A stretch of DNA of 64,000 nucleotides from Buddleja alternifolia (GCA_019426215.1 CM033394.1:43708423-43772422); one strand, 5' to 3'. Shown: positions 21,607-34,066, counted from the first letter of the stretch. Notes: a model not told the origin generated them from the sequence alone. Translations and numbers: made by a program.

Positions 21607-24600
21607 CTAACTCGACAAACCCGAGGTTGAGGTCACGTATCTAGTCCAAGTGACGCCAGCACGATCTTGATCTAAAATAGTTTGTAAACCATGAGGCGCA
21701 TGTATATGATTCAAAAGGGCATGCTGGAGCCCGTCATTGGCCAACATGTCGGCCGCCTTATTTGCCTCTCTCCAAATATGCGAGATTTCCACTTGCCAAG
21801 GGAGAGCTAACTTGTCACGAATTTTGGTGATAAGCCGGGAATAGATATGAGACGTGGTCCCTGTCTTAATGTCTTCAACAACTTCCAAGCAATCCGTTTC
21901 CACTTCAATTCTTTGGATACCCTTATCCCATGCAATCGAGAAGCCGTGTAGAATGCCCGTCAATTCCGCCTCTAAAACAGAAGTTGGGGCAATATACCCC
22001 GAAAAACCTTCACACCAAAAACCTTCAGAATTTCTAAACACACTGCCAATGGCAGCCGCATCTGGACAAGAAGAATGAGCAAGACGCAAAGAGGCATCGA
22101 CATTAAGCTTAAGCCATCCTATCCTCAGACGAGTCCATCCCACTTCTCTAGCATCCATGAGCACCTCGGGGTCTTCAATAGCAAGGTGTTTAGTTTCTTC
22201 CACACGAGCTCGAATGCGATCAAGAGTCACCGTATGACGGAATTCATCCTCATTATGCAGAGCTTTATTACGTTTCTGCCATAAAATATTAATCGTCTCA
22301 GTGAAAATAATAGACCACTCACACCCCCACGCATACCTGTTAGCCATTGAGGTAATGTTCCAGTCGATCCACTCCATGAGGTTGAGTGTGAAGAACTTTG
22401 TATGGTGGCATTGCGCCACAAGCTGTCTCCAAATATTGGCCACCCAATCACAGTCGCGAAGGGCGTGTAAAGCCGACTCGGAATGGTGGCCACAAAAATT
22501 GCAACCCGAGCTCGTCCGAATGCCCCAATTTAGAAGAGCAAGATTCGCAAGAACACGGTTATGTCGGAGTAGCCAAAGGAAAGATTTTCGTCGATGAGCA
22601 ACCCGAAGATGCCATATCCGTTTCCAATTATCTGTCTCAATGCGCATGCTATTGATTGTAGTGTCCGTGAGTGCATCATAAGCACTCTTACATGAGTAGA
22701 TTGTTAGGGACGTGCCCTAAAATCCAATTATTTAATGTATTTATTATGAATAAATAAATTATATATTATAAAGTTATGAGTATTATTAAAATGTCCTATG
22801 AGATAGGCATAGTCCATAATTACATATGAGAATCCAAATGGAAGTGATGTTCCATGAAAGACTTGGATTACGTGTATCATATGTTATTATAAATGGGTTG
22901 CAGTCGGTGATAAGAATGGATATCTTATCTGCTTAAGACTATAATATGCTATATTTGATGATTTTTCTTAATCATGGGAATAGGGATTCCATATATAGTA
23001 TATTCGTGTAAATCAATGAGATTGAAACACTGAACCGAACCAATCAAATTATTTATTTTGACTACTATAAAAAATAAATGATTTGAAACCATGACTCTTA
23101 ATCCTATGATTGTTGTGCACTAATGCATCTAGTGTACATTACTTTGATGAATTCAGAAGTGAGGTTTTCGTTGGCCAATATACTTTATACATTGGGCAAT
23201 GACATAAGAATGTGATTGGAAAGGACATTCGTATGGAATCTATAATCTCCATGAGAGATAAGATATATCCCCTACAATGGATTTGCAATGTTCAACTTTT
23301 CTAAAACTTTGGCCAAAGTATTTCGAGTGAAGTGTCACTGAAATTATATGAAAAATAGTTTTTCATTTTGAAAGTTGATAAGAAGCAAATTGAGCATTAT
23401 ATGATAAGATGTGAAAAATAAAATGATAGTAGTCTTAATCTTATTTCTTCACTGATATTTCAATAGGGGAGTTAATGGAATATTTCTTTACAAAAGAATG
23501 GGAACTCGAGAATAAATTGAAGTTACTTTTAGAATGCAACAATATTTATTTAGTGGAATTAAATATTGTTAAGTAGTATTAAATATTATCATGTGATGAT
23601 AATTTGATTTAATCCACTTGGAGCTAAAATTAATTTTTCCTAAGGTCCCTTCGCAAACCTCAAATTGAAACTCAACAAAATAAATACTAAAGAATCCATT
23701 AGATGGATAAATTTGAACTTAGATGAAAAACATGTGGGAAATATCTTTGGAAGATATTTATTTAAAAGGAAAAGAAAAAGAATTTTCAAAAAAAAAATAG
23801 TTGGCGCGTGCACTGTATGCGCGCGTGACAGTCACGTGTGCGTGTGCCAGCAGTGGCGGTACCAACTGGTGCGTGTAGCCACTAGAGTTTTCCATTTTTC
23901 TCTTTCTCTACCCACTTGTTTTCTCTTTCTTCCTTTGGAGTCCCACATTGGTTTCTTAACACTATTTCATCCTGTTTTGCACACTATTTAAAGGGTGCAA
24001 CATGAAGTTCAAAAATACATAACAATGAAGGCAAGTAGTTCTTGACCAATTTTACGAGAACAAGCTAGCTTTTAAGAAAATAAAATTTCTTTTAAAGAGT
24101 TTTGTTTTAGTAGTATTTTTGGAGCCCACACTCCCTGAGTTTGTTGAGGCATTGCGAAGAAGGCTTTGCGGTGAACGAGCTCCGATTCCTTTCAAGAAGA
24201 AGGAGTATTTTCAATTGAGGTGATTTTTACCGGCGAGTTCTAATCTTTGATGTAAGGCATGTTCTCTTGTTTATTTATTATTGCTTTTATGGTGATGCAA
24301 TTAATTATTTTTAATTAAAGTATTTAATTAAGTCGTCTTTTAATTGCTAGCTATAATTAGACAATAGTAATAATTATTATTATTAATTAAAGTGTTTAAT
24401 TAATTACTTTAGCCATGGTATGTATGCTTTAATATTTTCTGATGTCATGCATGTGAGTATAAGAACTAGGTCTCTATTTTAATTCCGCTGCGTACCAATT
24501 TGGGTTCGATTTTGAATCGATTTCCCAACATAGATGCCTTTGTTAGTGAGGCTCCAGTAGATGATATCATCAAGGTGGTTATGAGCATTAAGGTCAATTC

Positions 24601-25420
24601 TGGCCAACTCATTTTTAGTATCATCATCTAGAACAGAAAGTTCATTCCACTTCCAACCAAGGTTTTCATGCCAATAACTGCACACCGTTCTATTCAAATC
24701 CATATCATTGATATTACATCCCGAACACTGTTGTAAGCTCACATCTCCCAACCAAAGGTCGTTCCAAAACTTAATCAATTTTCCGTTTTTGATCTTCCAA
24801 CGAATACCGTGAGCAAGAAGAGGGGCAGAAACTTGTATACTTCGCCATGTGTGCGAGGGAGCATTACGTGCTCGAGCTCGGGTACGATAAACATACTAGT
24901 GTCGGAGAACTTGAACCCAGAGCTTACTGTCTTGAGTGAGCAGTTGCCACCCGAGTTTTTCGAGAAAAGCCATATTAACAATACGGGTATCGCGAATACC
25001 AAGCCCTCCGTGAATCTTACGTTGTCAAATCTTATCCCAAGATAGAAGGTGAATTTTACGAATCTCGTCCGAACCTCCCCACAAAAATGGCCTGTTAGCT
25101 CTATCTATTTGATCGCATATGCCCATCGGAATTTGAGACGTCTGAATACAATACGAGGGGATAGTCGAGGTAATGGATTTGATAAGAGTAGTCCGGCCTG
25201 CTATCGCTAGATGTTTCCTTTCCATCCATTCAACTTTTTCTTAACTCTATCCACAAGAAAATTATAATCACTGAGCCGAACATGGGAATGATGCAGCGGA
25301 GCTCTAAGATAACGTCCAAGGTCATGAGTAAGTTGAAGTTTTGCCAGACGACTAAGAGTTCAAGCCCTGGACCCCGGAACATTTTGAGAAAAGAACATCC
25401 TCGATTTATTCAAATTCACA
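21607..25420 (-). pseudogene. LINE-B ORF2 C-terminal half, broken
   Basis: From 25420 down: VNLNKSRMFFSQNVPGS, LGRYLRAPLHHSHVRL, the RT thumb block MERKHLAIAGRTTLIKSITS (25225), WGGSDEIRKIHLLSWD, then in shifted frames GIRDTRIVNMAFLEKLGWQL and KFWNDLWLGD (24770). After the solo LTR the frame resumes with IYSCKSAYDAL, HLRVAHRRKSFLWLLRHNRV, the zinc-binding CNFCGHHSESALHALRDC and a plant RNase H (LKLNVDASLRLAHSSC, EAELTGILHGF, VETDCLEVV, WREANKAADMLAND), stopping at 21607. The last 346-codon stretch is uninterrupted. Confidence 0.85.
22702..24530 (+). repeat. Solo LTR (1829 bp) inside LINE-B
   Basis: Starts TGTTAGGGACGTGCCC and ends GATTTCCCAACA, with a perfect 5-bp target duplication TAGAT at 22697-22701 and 24531-24535. 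There is no internal coding region, so it is a solo LTR. A possible promoter lies near 23985 (CTATTTAAAGGG). Sequence style resembles large copia LTRs, but the superfamily is not proven. Confidence 0.85.
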
Positions 25421-25974
25421 AGTGAAACATATTTACTGATATATAATCAGTAACAACAAATATAATTGTCACCATATGTGCGTTGTCACTAAGTTGTCAC
25501 ATATAACTTAGTGACAACAAAAATATAATTGTCATTAATTGTCAAAAGTGATATAAAAAGGATTCTTTTCATTAAAAGTCATTAAAGTGACAAAACAAAA
25601 AATATTGTCACTCATTATGTACAAGTTTGACATTAGAACTTCACATTTTGCCACTAATGCTATTTCTTGTTGTAGTGTAGCGAAGCATCAAATGAACAAC
25701 ATAACTCAAAGGTACAACAATAAGGATAAAACTTTCAAATAAGATACAACAAACTCTAATGTAAGAGACTCACATTGCGTCGCAGGAGACATAGAAAAGC
25801 CGAGTTAAGTATATAAAAACAAAACAAAGTCGAGACCGTTTGTTGCTGTTAATATCAACTATAAGAGAAATAAGCAGTTGAATTGTACACAATTTGGAGA
25901 GAACTTTTCATCTAACAACTTACTCATGGGCTCACCATAATTTCCTTTCAAACATAATTCTCAAGCCACTTGTG

Positions 25975-26344
25975 CAGGGACGGAGCCAAGGGGGTTGGAG
26001 GGTGCGCTCGTCCCCTCTCAATTTTGAAAAATTATTTTTTTATCCTTACAAAAATTTTGATATTTGAATTTCGCCCCTCTTTCAAAATAAAAAAAATATC
26101 ACGCTTTCTCCGTTTTCTTTGAGTTCGCGCCCCTCCAACCCAAAATCTTAGTTATAACGAAAGAGATATAAGAGTATAAAGTGTGTCAAAAGTTATAATT
26201 GAACCTAATTCCTTATTATATTTCCCGTCATAAATATAGTGTACCGTACCGCTGGGAATCTGGCAAAAAAAAGTGTATAGCTATATGCCTATATCACAAC
26301 AATCTCCTCCCCCCACCCAAGTAAAATTCCTGACTCCGTCCCTG
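25975..26344. mobile_element. hAT-like MITE
   Basis: 370 bp with inverted ends CAGGGACGGAGCC and GACTCCGTCCCTG and a perfect 8-bp duplication CACTTGTG (25967-25974, 26345-26352). Inside it shares CTTATTATATTTC and the GTACCG block with the copies at 7790 and 14793. Confidence 0.9.
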
Positions 26345-26352
26345 CACTTGTG

Positions 26353-26977
26353 CTACACATAATCAATATATTATAGCAAAATTCTAATTGCTCTATTTTT
26401 TATGTGCACAAATTATTTGCATTTTGTATATTATAATTGACGAATTTCCCATTTTGCTTAAAAAAATAAAATAAAAAGTAGAGTGAAAATTTTGATTTTC
26501 TTAACAGGGATTTTGAATGGGTGTGGCGTGCAATGTATCCAACTTACGCTCTATGTTACTCATCTATTTATTTTCTCAAAATGAATTAGCAAGGCCATTG
26601 GAAAGCACGTTTGCGGTCACCATCCTTTATTTACAAAACTTCTTTTGTATCAGACTTCGTAATCTCGTTACTTGATTCAATACGATGCTATTTGGTGAAA
26701 CTACTAAAAAAAATTTAGGTACAATAATATATTCATTTAATTAATTTTCTAAAACTTTAGATCAACTGCACTGCTTGATAATAGTAAACTAATTGGTGAA
26801 AATCAAAGTAGAACATAAAATTTATTCATAAAATCAGGAAAATTAAAATTAATTTCACTAATGAAATTACACATTACATCATTAAATAAATTCCTAGCTA
26901 GGGCTACTTTATCAATCTTCATATTCAACTCATTAATCCTCAAGTCAGAAAGCAGAATTGAAGTACCAAATTAAATT
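26353..26977. other. 3' flank of LHT-B
   Basis: No gene. It probably holds the LHT-B 3' untranslated region (26820-26977); the remainder is AT-rich and unassigned. Confidence 0.45.
26821..26826 (-). terminator. Candidate poly(A) signal of LHT-B
   Basis: AATAAA on the minus strand, about 150 nt after the LHT-B stop codon, a normal distance for a plant 3' untranslated region. Confidence 0.45.
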
Positions 26978-28259
26978 TTATGTGTAGAATTGATAAGTTG
27001 AGGAATCAGCAATAATATTCCGTAACCCGCCCATGGTTGATGCCAACATGATGAAAGCTCCCACAAATATGCATCCCTGAAATTATTTTACAAGATTAGT
27101 CTTCAATATTGCCATTTTATGATTATTTTCTTGTCCTTTTTAATTAACTCATTATCATAAAGATAAAGGGCTAATTGTATTTTTCGTCCGGTATCTTTTT
27201 TACTTTTGGATTTTTGTCCTGTTTTTTTTTTCGATTTGCAAAGTCGTCCTGTAACTATCCGACTTTTGGCAACTTTAGTCCGATTTTGACCAGAGCTAAT
27301 CAATTTGGCCGGAATTTGCCACGTGTGATGCTGACTGGACAAAATTGATGTGGTGACATGCCAAATAGACGCCGACTAGGACAAAATTGATGACGTTTGG
27401 CATGACACGTCATCAATTTTATCCCAGTTAGCATCCATTTTGGCAGGAAAATTGGAAAATTCCCAAATTTTTGTCCATGTCAGCACCACGTGACATGTGG
27501 CAAATTCAGCCCAAATTGGTCCGCTCCGGTCAAAATCGGACTAAAATTACCAAAAGTTGGATAGTTATGGGACAGACTTTGCAAATCGAAAAAAAAACAG
27601 AACCAAAATTCAAAAACAGAAAAGTTAACGGACGAAAAATGCAATTAGCCCTAAAGATAAAACATAAATTTACAATCCAATGTGTGCAAACATTTTTTAT
27701 CCAAATAAAAATATAAGTCCACCTGTAAATTGTTAATATTGCGCTTCATTTCTTACTTAAATATTAATTAATGTTTCAATAACTTTTAATTGTTAATTCA
27801 TTAAACATAATATAATGACGCCATCACTTCTTGCTTAATGATTAAATATAATTAGTTATTGATAATCAAACTTGTATTATTGAATAAGAAGATATAATTT
27901 TGAAAAATCTCATTTAAAAAAAAATGGTTTATAGTCACATACTTTACCTTACACTTATATAATTGTGTGAGGATAATTGTGTGAGGATAAGTAATCTATC
28001 TTTACACTTAATTAGAAGTGTCACCATAACTATCTTTTCTTATTTTTTTATCAAACTAAAATCGATACCATGAAAAATTAGCACTCAGATCTATGCGGTA
28101 ATTATTAATTATGATAATTTTATTTCATTAAATGATCAAAAATAAAGAAAAAAAGGTAAAAAGAAATTCAACTCACCCAACTGGTTATCCATGATAAACT
28201 GAATCTCTGTGGTCTCTTTATTTTAAGCCAAATTATGTTAGGCAGCTGCAGAAATCCCA

Positions 28260-28302
<43 letters not shown>

Positions 28303-31300
28303 CTATATAAGGTGAAAATTACAAAATCTGTATAGACACTGGGGAAAAAAAATAATCAAAGAATAAGAGGGCTCACAATGTAAGAAGTGGAAGCAAAGCC
28401 AAATCCACCAAAGAAACCAAGAAGGTCACCAAAGAAAGGAAATGTCACAGCAATAAACAAAGTGAAAGCTGCACAAAATACAAGCAACAGTAATTCTTTT
28501 ACGCTATTTTTAAAAAAATATACGATTATATTAATTACCTCAAGTATTTAATTAACTATCATCAGTCGGCAATTTTTTATTACAAATTAGAACCACTAAA
28601 ATACTATATAAGTAAAGAAACAACACACATGTGATGAGATCGAATTCATGATGATCTTTAAGTCATGACTTATCTGCTCTCAGTCTAACCACTAAATCAA
28701 GATATGACAATTTTTTTTTCTGTTCTTAAAATTGCTTTCTCTTCCTATTTAGTAGAATTGAAAAACAAATTAAATAATTCATATTCGACTCAATATTGAT
28801 TGCTAAAAACGTAATTGAGTTTGATTTGTTTGAGGTATTTACAAAGAAGCTTGAAAATCATTTCTAATTAATAAGATCTTAAATTCGAGTCAACTAGTTA
28901 AAAAAATGAAAAAATATGTTGCGAAAAATTATGTCACTTGAGCTCGATTTAATTTAAACTATTTAAATTCAATAATCAAACAAAGAGAATACACTTACCA
29001 ACATAAGCAGAACGAACAACGAGCCTAAGCACTAGTCCTTGTGGGACGTTCAAGCGTGTAATTATTGTCCTCTCAATCACATCAAACACTGGCATGGCAT
29101 AAACCTGCAATCCCATATCAAAAGTTGAATTCACTTTTCATTTTATTTCGAATTAAAATTTCCAAACAAAACAAATGAATTCTTCACAAAAAAAAAAAAA
29201 AAAAGAACAAACAAATGGAGTTTTGTATATACACTATGATGCACGGACACGGATGTAACACTGGACATGGATACATGAATTTTCAAAAAAATTAGTACAC
29301 AGACACGGCTAAGACACGAATGTTCATGTGTATTTTTTCTTTTATCTCAATAGCTGGACACAGACACGACATGTGTCCGACACTGCATGAGATGACTTTT
29401 GGGAGTGTCTGTACATCATCATATATACACTTCAATTGACACAAAATTCTTAAAAAAAAAATGATTTATATAACATGGGATTTGTGTTACTTATTTATCA
29501 CGGACACTAATTATCACAATAATGTAATTGTCATAACAATACTACATTGTGATTAAAATTTTGAAAGTGTACTCATTAGTTGAATAAGTTGTTCTCAAAT
29601 TGAGGTGATAAATCGAAATTTTATAAAGCGGTGCCATATAACATTGCTCTTCCTAATAAAATCATTAGACAACCGGAATCAAAGGGGTGTGTACATTTAA
29701 TCCAAATAAAACTAATACAAACGAGTTATGATAGGAATCAGAACAAACCCTCTATTCCACGATAATGCATGCGACAAATCATATGAACAAACGTGCAATA
29801 TGTGTATAATTGAGTGGTTGCGATGTGGATTGAAGATCAATTCCACATCATAATAAGTCGATTGACATGTTGCATATTCATCCGCATAACAACATATATT
29901 AGACAGTTATGTAACATATGATTTGAACAAAATAATTCAACTATTTAAAGAATCTAAACCATCATACCTGATAGCTTCCAATGACATGAACCACCACCAT
30001 CAAGTTAGCAGCAGCAATGAGCCACACCGGCTTCTCAAGTGCCACCAACACGTTATCAGGGACGTCGTTTCCAAACGCCCAATATCCAATCAGGGCGACG
30101 GGGAAATAGCAGATTGCATTGATGAAATAAGCCCAAACGGTGCCTTTCCACATTGGAATTCTTGAGGGCTTTTCAGGGGTGGATGGAATGGTGGCCTGGA
30201 TTTCCAGCACCACGGCGTGGCCAACAAAAGCCGATGTAATCTGCCCCAAAGCGTTGAACACCCGGAACATATAATCCGGACCGCTCATTTTCTTGTATGC
30301 ATAGCTCACGGTTGGGGCGCGGCCCCGGCTCAGGCTGCCCATCCAGGCTATGGTTGAGTAGCTGCACCCAAGACACAATTTGTAGCATTGTATTGTAAAT
30401 GTAGATTTAGTGCATATATATTTTCTTGATGAGTCATTATAGTGCGGTGCTAGTTAAAACTTATATTATACAATTATAGTATATGAACAAACAGTTCAAG
30501 AAAGCACCCGTCATGGTTACAATTTATTGAGAAATTTTCATAGTTTTGATGTAATGATTTATGTCGCGTTTACTTCGTATAATTGCAATGATATACACTA
30601 TCATTAGCTAGGCTAATTCAATATTTTTCTGGAGAGGTGAAAGGTACATGAAGGCCCGTGATATGGAGATAGTCTTATACTGAATTGTAAAAATTGTAGA
30701 TATATATCCAGCTCAAGAATTTGATACAACAATTATTTGGTTATTTTGACAAAAACATACGCAATCATCTTAAATAGCCACTTTATTAAATCTGAATAGT
30801 TAATTTGTCCAAAGACTAGCTAATAAACGAAGATTTTTATATTCAATTAATCATTTAGGCCTTAATCCCATCAAAAGAAGTAAACTAGACCTTAATTTAT
30901 ACTCCTTTAATTTGGTCCCAAAATGTCCACTATTTTACTATTATTATCTATTCCAAAATGTTTGTCCATCATTTTTAATATGAATCTTTATTATATTATC
31001 TATGTTACCCTTCATTTTAATTGAGAAATATTGAACTAATTCATTTTTGCTTAAAATTGGGACAAGTAGAAACAACCAAACCAACAGGCCCAACCCAGGC
31101 CCAATTCTAAAAGGGTCATGGGCCTAGACTTCATCACAATTTTCAAGTGCGATTTCGCTGATTCCGGTCCATCGGAACACGGACCGGATCGGAAACGACC
31201 CAGCTCCCAGGCCAAATGGTTCCTGGAGCGGGCTGGGTCATCCTTAATCGACCCACTTGACAAGTTTAAGTATACTTGCGGTTCTTCTATTTGGGAAAGT

Positions 31301-33651
31301 AAAATTCTATATCAATAGGTCTAATGTCTATAATATGTATTATGTTTTTTCCCCATAAACATTTTGAAAGAGAGAGACACAAAATACGCCATCAGACCAT
31401 CGAACTCGTTCTGGCATAGAATTACTCATTTGGGGAAGTGTTAGTTTAGTTGGTGATCAGATACAAATTAAGAGAGAAAAGATAATAGAGATTACCTCAG
31501 TGACATGACTGCAGCTGCCAATGAAACACATGAGATAGAATTAAAATCTGGCAATTGAGAGAGGAAGAAATGGAGACCTCCAAAAATGCCAATCCAATAG
31601 GATTGCTTAATTGGAGTGCAATTTGTGCAGGCTATTTCAATGAACTTCTTTAGGCATTTCCCTCCGGTGACCATATATACAATGGCACAGCCCACCTGGA
31701 CTATGAACTGTTGAGGGAGCACTATCCACGGGCCTAGTCTCGGCCCGAAGGCGTGCCGCCCTAAGTCGTAGAATCGGTCGAAACGAACCCCTGGGATAGA
31801 TTCATGGAGCTGTATTAACTGCCACATTGTGTACAATGTTATGCACCAAGAGAATGCCATCACTAGTGTCCCCGGACCCCTGTCAAAGGAGATGACATGT
31901 AAATTGACATGAAAAGATAGAACTAAACTAGCATCTTAACGGATGCCGGTAAAATATGTACATTAGGTCGAGCTGAGAAATTGGATCTGTACATAACGTA
32001 CATGATTAAGTATTTGGGGTTCGTCTTCTTAGGCCGAGCGAGCAAATTAAGATTAGAATGTCAGAGAAAATTTGTACATTCAATTATCTATACTGTTTAT
32101 AATTGAAAAACACCATATGTTGGACTGACCTTTTTTAGTATGACATAACTACACCTGGCCCTCTCGTCCTAATTTTCACATCGATTTATTCCATTCTTTA
32201 TTCAAAAACTAGCACACATTCTTTTCTCTCTCTTTTTCTCTCTCTCTCTCTCTCTCTCGTTTTTTCAAAAAAGATTTTCTTTCTCCTTTATTTTTCCTTT
32301 TATCTTCTCTTGCACTAATTTCTAACCATTTACAATAACTGGCATCAGTTATATAAAATAAAAAAGTGTCTGCATTATTCCAAGTAACATATATGATATT
32401 GAAAAATCTTAATATTGTAAAAGAGTAAATAAATATTTTTATTTATAATATTTAAATAAGTAAGCACACGCATCGAGTGTGCCAAGACGACTAGTGCGTA
32501 TAATTATTATATTTTGGATTGGCAAAGCTATGACCCATACCTACCTGTGAATACTCTGTTGATAAGTGTTAAAGATAAGTTTTGACATATGATGCAATTA
32601 GGCATATGATAAGTGTTAAAGATAAGTTTTGACCTATGATGCAATTAGGCATAATTTCATATATTTATAAGTTTTGACTTATGATGCAATCAGACATAAT
32701 TTCATATATTCTCATTTTTTAGTGAAAAGTTGGTTAATTTGAGCATTAGTGGTGGTGCACTAAAGAAATTCCAACTATAAATAACCAACATTTTTACATA
32801 TGTCACTAAAAAGAACGAATGTTAGTTAAATAACCAACATTTTTACATATCCCATTCACAGGTGGAGCGAGGAAGGAAGTATAAATTTCGTCTCGCATCA
32901 ATAACCAACATTTTTACTCTCTTTATACCAAAAGTATATAGCTTCCTTTGGTAAACTATATAAAGTTGATATGCTTAAGTGAGCTTAACCTTTTCATAAC
33001 AACTTTAATACTATTAGTCATTTTTATATATAGTTTTACTATTGATTATTCGATTTCAAGTATAATACTTGGTATGTTATTTAATATTATTCATCTAGAA
33101 TTCATCAAATTATTTGTTAGTACATGTATAATTAATAGGGCTGAAAATGAAATTAAGCTACTTGATACTCAACTCGAGATCGATTGCTAAAAGCTCGTTT
33201 GAGCTCGGTTCGTTAACATATCAAACCAAGTTTGAATAATTTTTTGTGTTCGATAAATTTTGAAACTTGGATCGAGCTCGGCGCGATTAGTAACAAATGA
33301 TAAAATATGTACAAAAAGATCAGTTTACTCAAGCTTGATTCATGTTTTGCTCGATTAAAATGCGTTTGAGCTCGGCTCGATCAACAATCAAATCAAACTT
33401 AAACACAAACTTTGAAACTCGGTAACAATTCAAACAAGTTTGGACAAGAATTTGTTCGGCTCGACTCTACTCATTTACGGCCATGCATGTACTTGAAAAA
33501 ATATAATCCAATTGACTAATTAATTGCAGTACAACCCGCACAATACATAATTTTGGAATAGAAGATCCGTTTCGACATAGACATGCTTTCTAACAGTGAG
33601 GAGAGAGGAGAGATGAGAGAGATTAATTTCACATAGACATGCTTTACAACC

Positions 33652-33745
<94 letters not shown>

Positions 33746-33984
33746 ATATATACCATCCTAAATAAGCCATGGCATATGGCAAGCTAAGAACACCTGCGCC
33801 AACCATGGCGGTAACAGTGTGAAACGTTGAATACCACCATTTTGCCTCACGAGGACGACCATTCATTTCTACCCATTTTTCTTCTAATGGAACTTCCTAT
33901 AATTACATCCAGATACAATTAAAAATTATATCAATTTCTACCAAAATTATATTCTTCAACTAATATTTTGCATTTACAAATTAC

Positions 33985-34025
<41 letters not shown>

Positions 34026-34066
34026 TAAGAACTCACTTTGGGTTGTTGGGGAGCTGCTGAAAACAT
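26978..34066 (-). CDS. Lysine/histidine-transporter-like amino acid permease (LHT-B)
   Basis: Tandem paralogue of LHT-A in the same orientation. Exons on the minus strand: 34066-34037, 33896-33754, 31879-31496, 30361-29968, 29104-28999, 28468-28377, 28245-28177, 27076-26978. Every exon has the same length and phase as in LHT-A except exon 2, which has one extra codon; joined length is 438 codons plus TAA. Conserved blocks include [87 protein letters not shown] and [20 protein letters not shown]. Differences from LHT-A are scattered (about 18 of 128 residues in exon 3 by eye). It has about 10-11 predicted membrane segments typical of AAAP permeases. Substrate is not determinable here; LHT1 relatives carry neutral and acidic amino acids besides Lys and His. 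Confidence 0.93.
27168..27652. mobile_element. Mutator-like MITE in intron 7 of LHT-B
   Basis: 485 bp, left end GGGCTAATTGTATTTTTCGT, right end (reverse complement) AGGGCTAATTGCATTTTTCG. The inverted repeats stay alignable for about 190 bp from each end. A 9-bp duplication AAAGATAAA flanks it (27159-27167, 27653-27661), the size made by Mutator-like transposases. No gene inside. Confidence 0.85.
28267..28300. repeat. (AT)n microsatellite
   Basis: About 17 AT units in intron 6 of LHT-B, just upstream (on the gene strand) of the exon 7 acceptor. Confidence 0.9.
29220..29410. repeat. Short palindrome-rich repeat in intron 4 of LHT-B
   Basis: Repeated ACACGGACAC/GTGTCCGACAC motifs in both orientations over about 190 bp (29230-29400). 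It resembles short noncoding elements, but no clear ends were found. Confidence 0.35.
32560..32711. repeat. Tandem repeat, three units, in intron 2 of LHT-B
   Basis: Units begin at 32560, 32607 and about 32665. The first two (47 bp, TGATAAGTGTTAAAGATAAG then GCAATTAGGCATA) differ at one base; the third is partial and diverged. The motif AATAACCAACATTTTTAC recurs three times just after (32780-32925). Confidence 0.8.
33137..33484. mobile_element. Dispersed hAT-like short element, copy 1
   Basis: About 350 bp with ends AGGGCTGAAAATGA and, reverse-complemented, ATGGCCGTAAATGA. Inside are many GAGCTCG/CGAGCTC motifs. It is closely related to the block at 58083-58433. No clean target duplication is left. 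Confidence 0.55.
33654..33743. repeat. (GA)n microsatellite beside a splice donor
   Basis: About 44 GA units (CT on the gene strand). It starts only 10 nt into intron 2 of LHT-B, directly after the donor GTATATATAA. Confidence 0.95.
33992..34022. repeat. (TA)n microsatellite
   Basis: About 15 TA units in the short intron 1 of LHT-B, close to the exon 1 donor. Confidence 0.9.

Larger units (their letters stand above)
21571..25420 (-). mobile_element. 5'-truncated L1-type LINE (LINE-B)
   Basis: Flanked by the 17-bp direct repeat AGTGAAACATATTTACT at 21554-21570 and 25421-25437. The 3' end is a short poly(A) tail (T run 21571-21578 on the plus strand). It is truncated in the RT domain at 25420 and contains a 1829-bp solo LTR. 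Confidence 0.88.
21330..25677. mobile_element. CACTA-like MITE split by LINE-B
   Basis: Left end CACTACAAATATATA at 21330; right end reverse-complemented CACTACAACAAGAAATAGC at 25677. Both halves carry repeated TTGTCACTA/AGTGACAA motifs. Without the LINE and one copy of its duplication the element is about 480 bp. The flanking trinucleotides (TCT and TAG) do not match, so the CACTA assignment rests on the termini. Confidence 0.6.

Noticed and set aside
21854..22655. Several plus-strand open frames opposite LINE-B
   Set aside because: They are shadows of the minus-strand zf-RVT/RNase H frame.
22702..24530. Possible complete small LTR element (TRIM) instead of a solo LTR
   Set aside because: No internal repeat of the start sequence TGTTAGGGACG, primer site or second LTR was found inside.
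33520..33756. Leu-Ser repeat protein on the minus strand
   Set aside because: It is a translation of the (CT)n microsatellite in intron 2 of LHT-B.
5474..34066. A gene cluster or pathway linking the permeases, MED25 and the BRO1-like gene
   Set aside because: The genes are on different strands, separated by kilobases of transposons, and have no known joint function.
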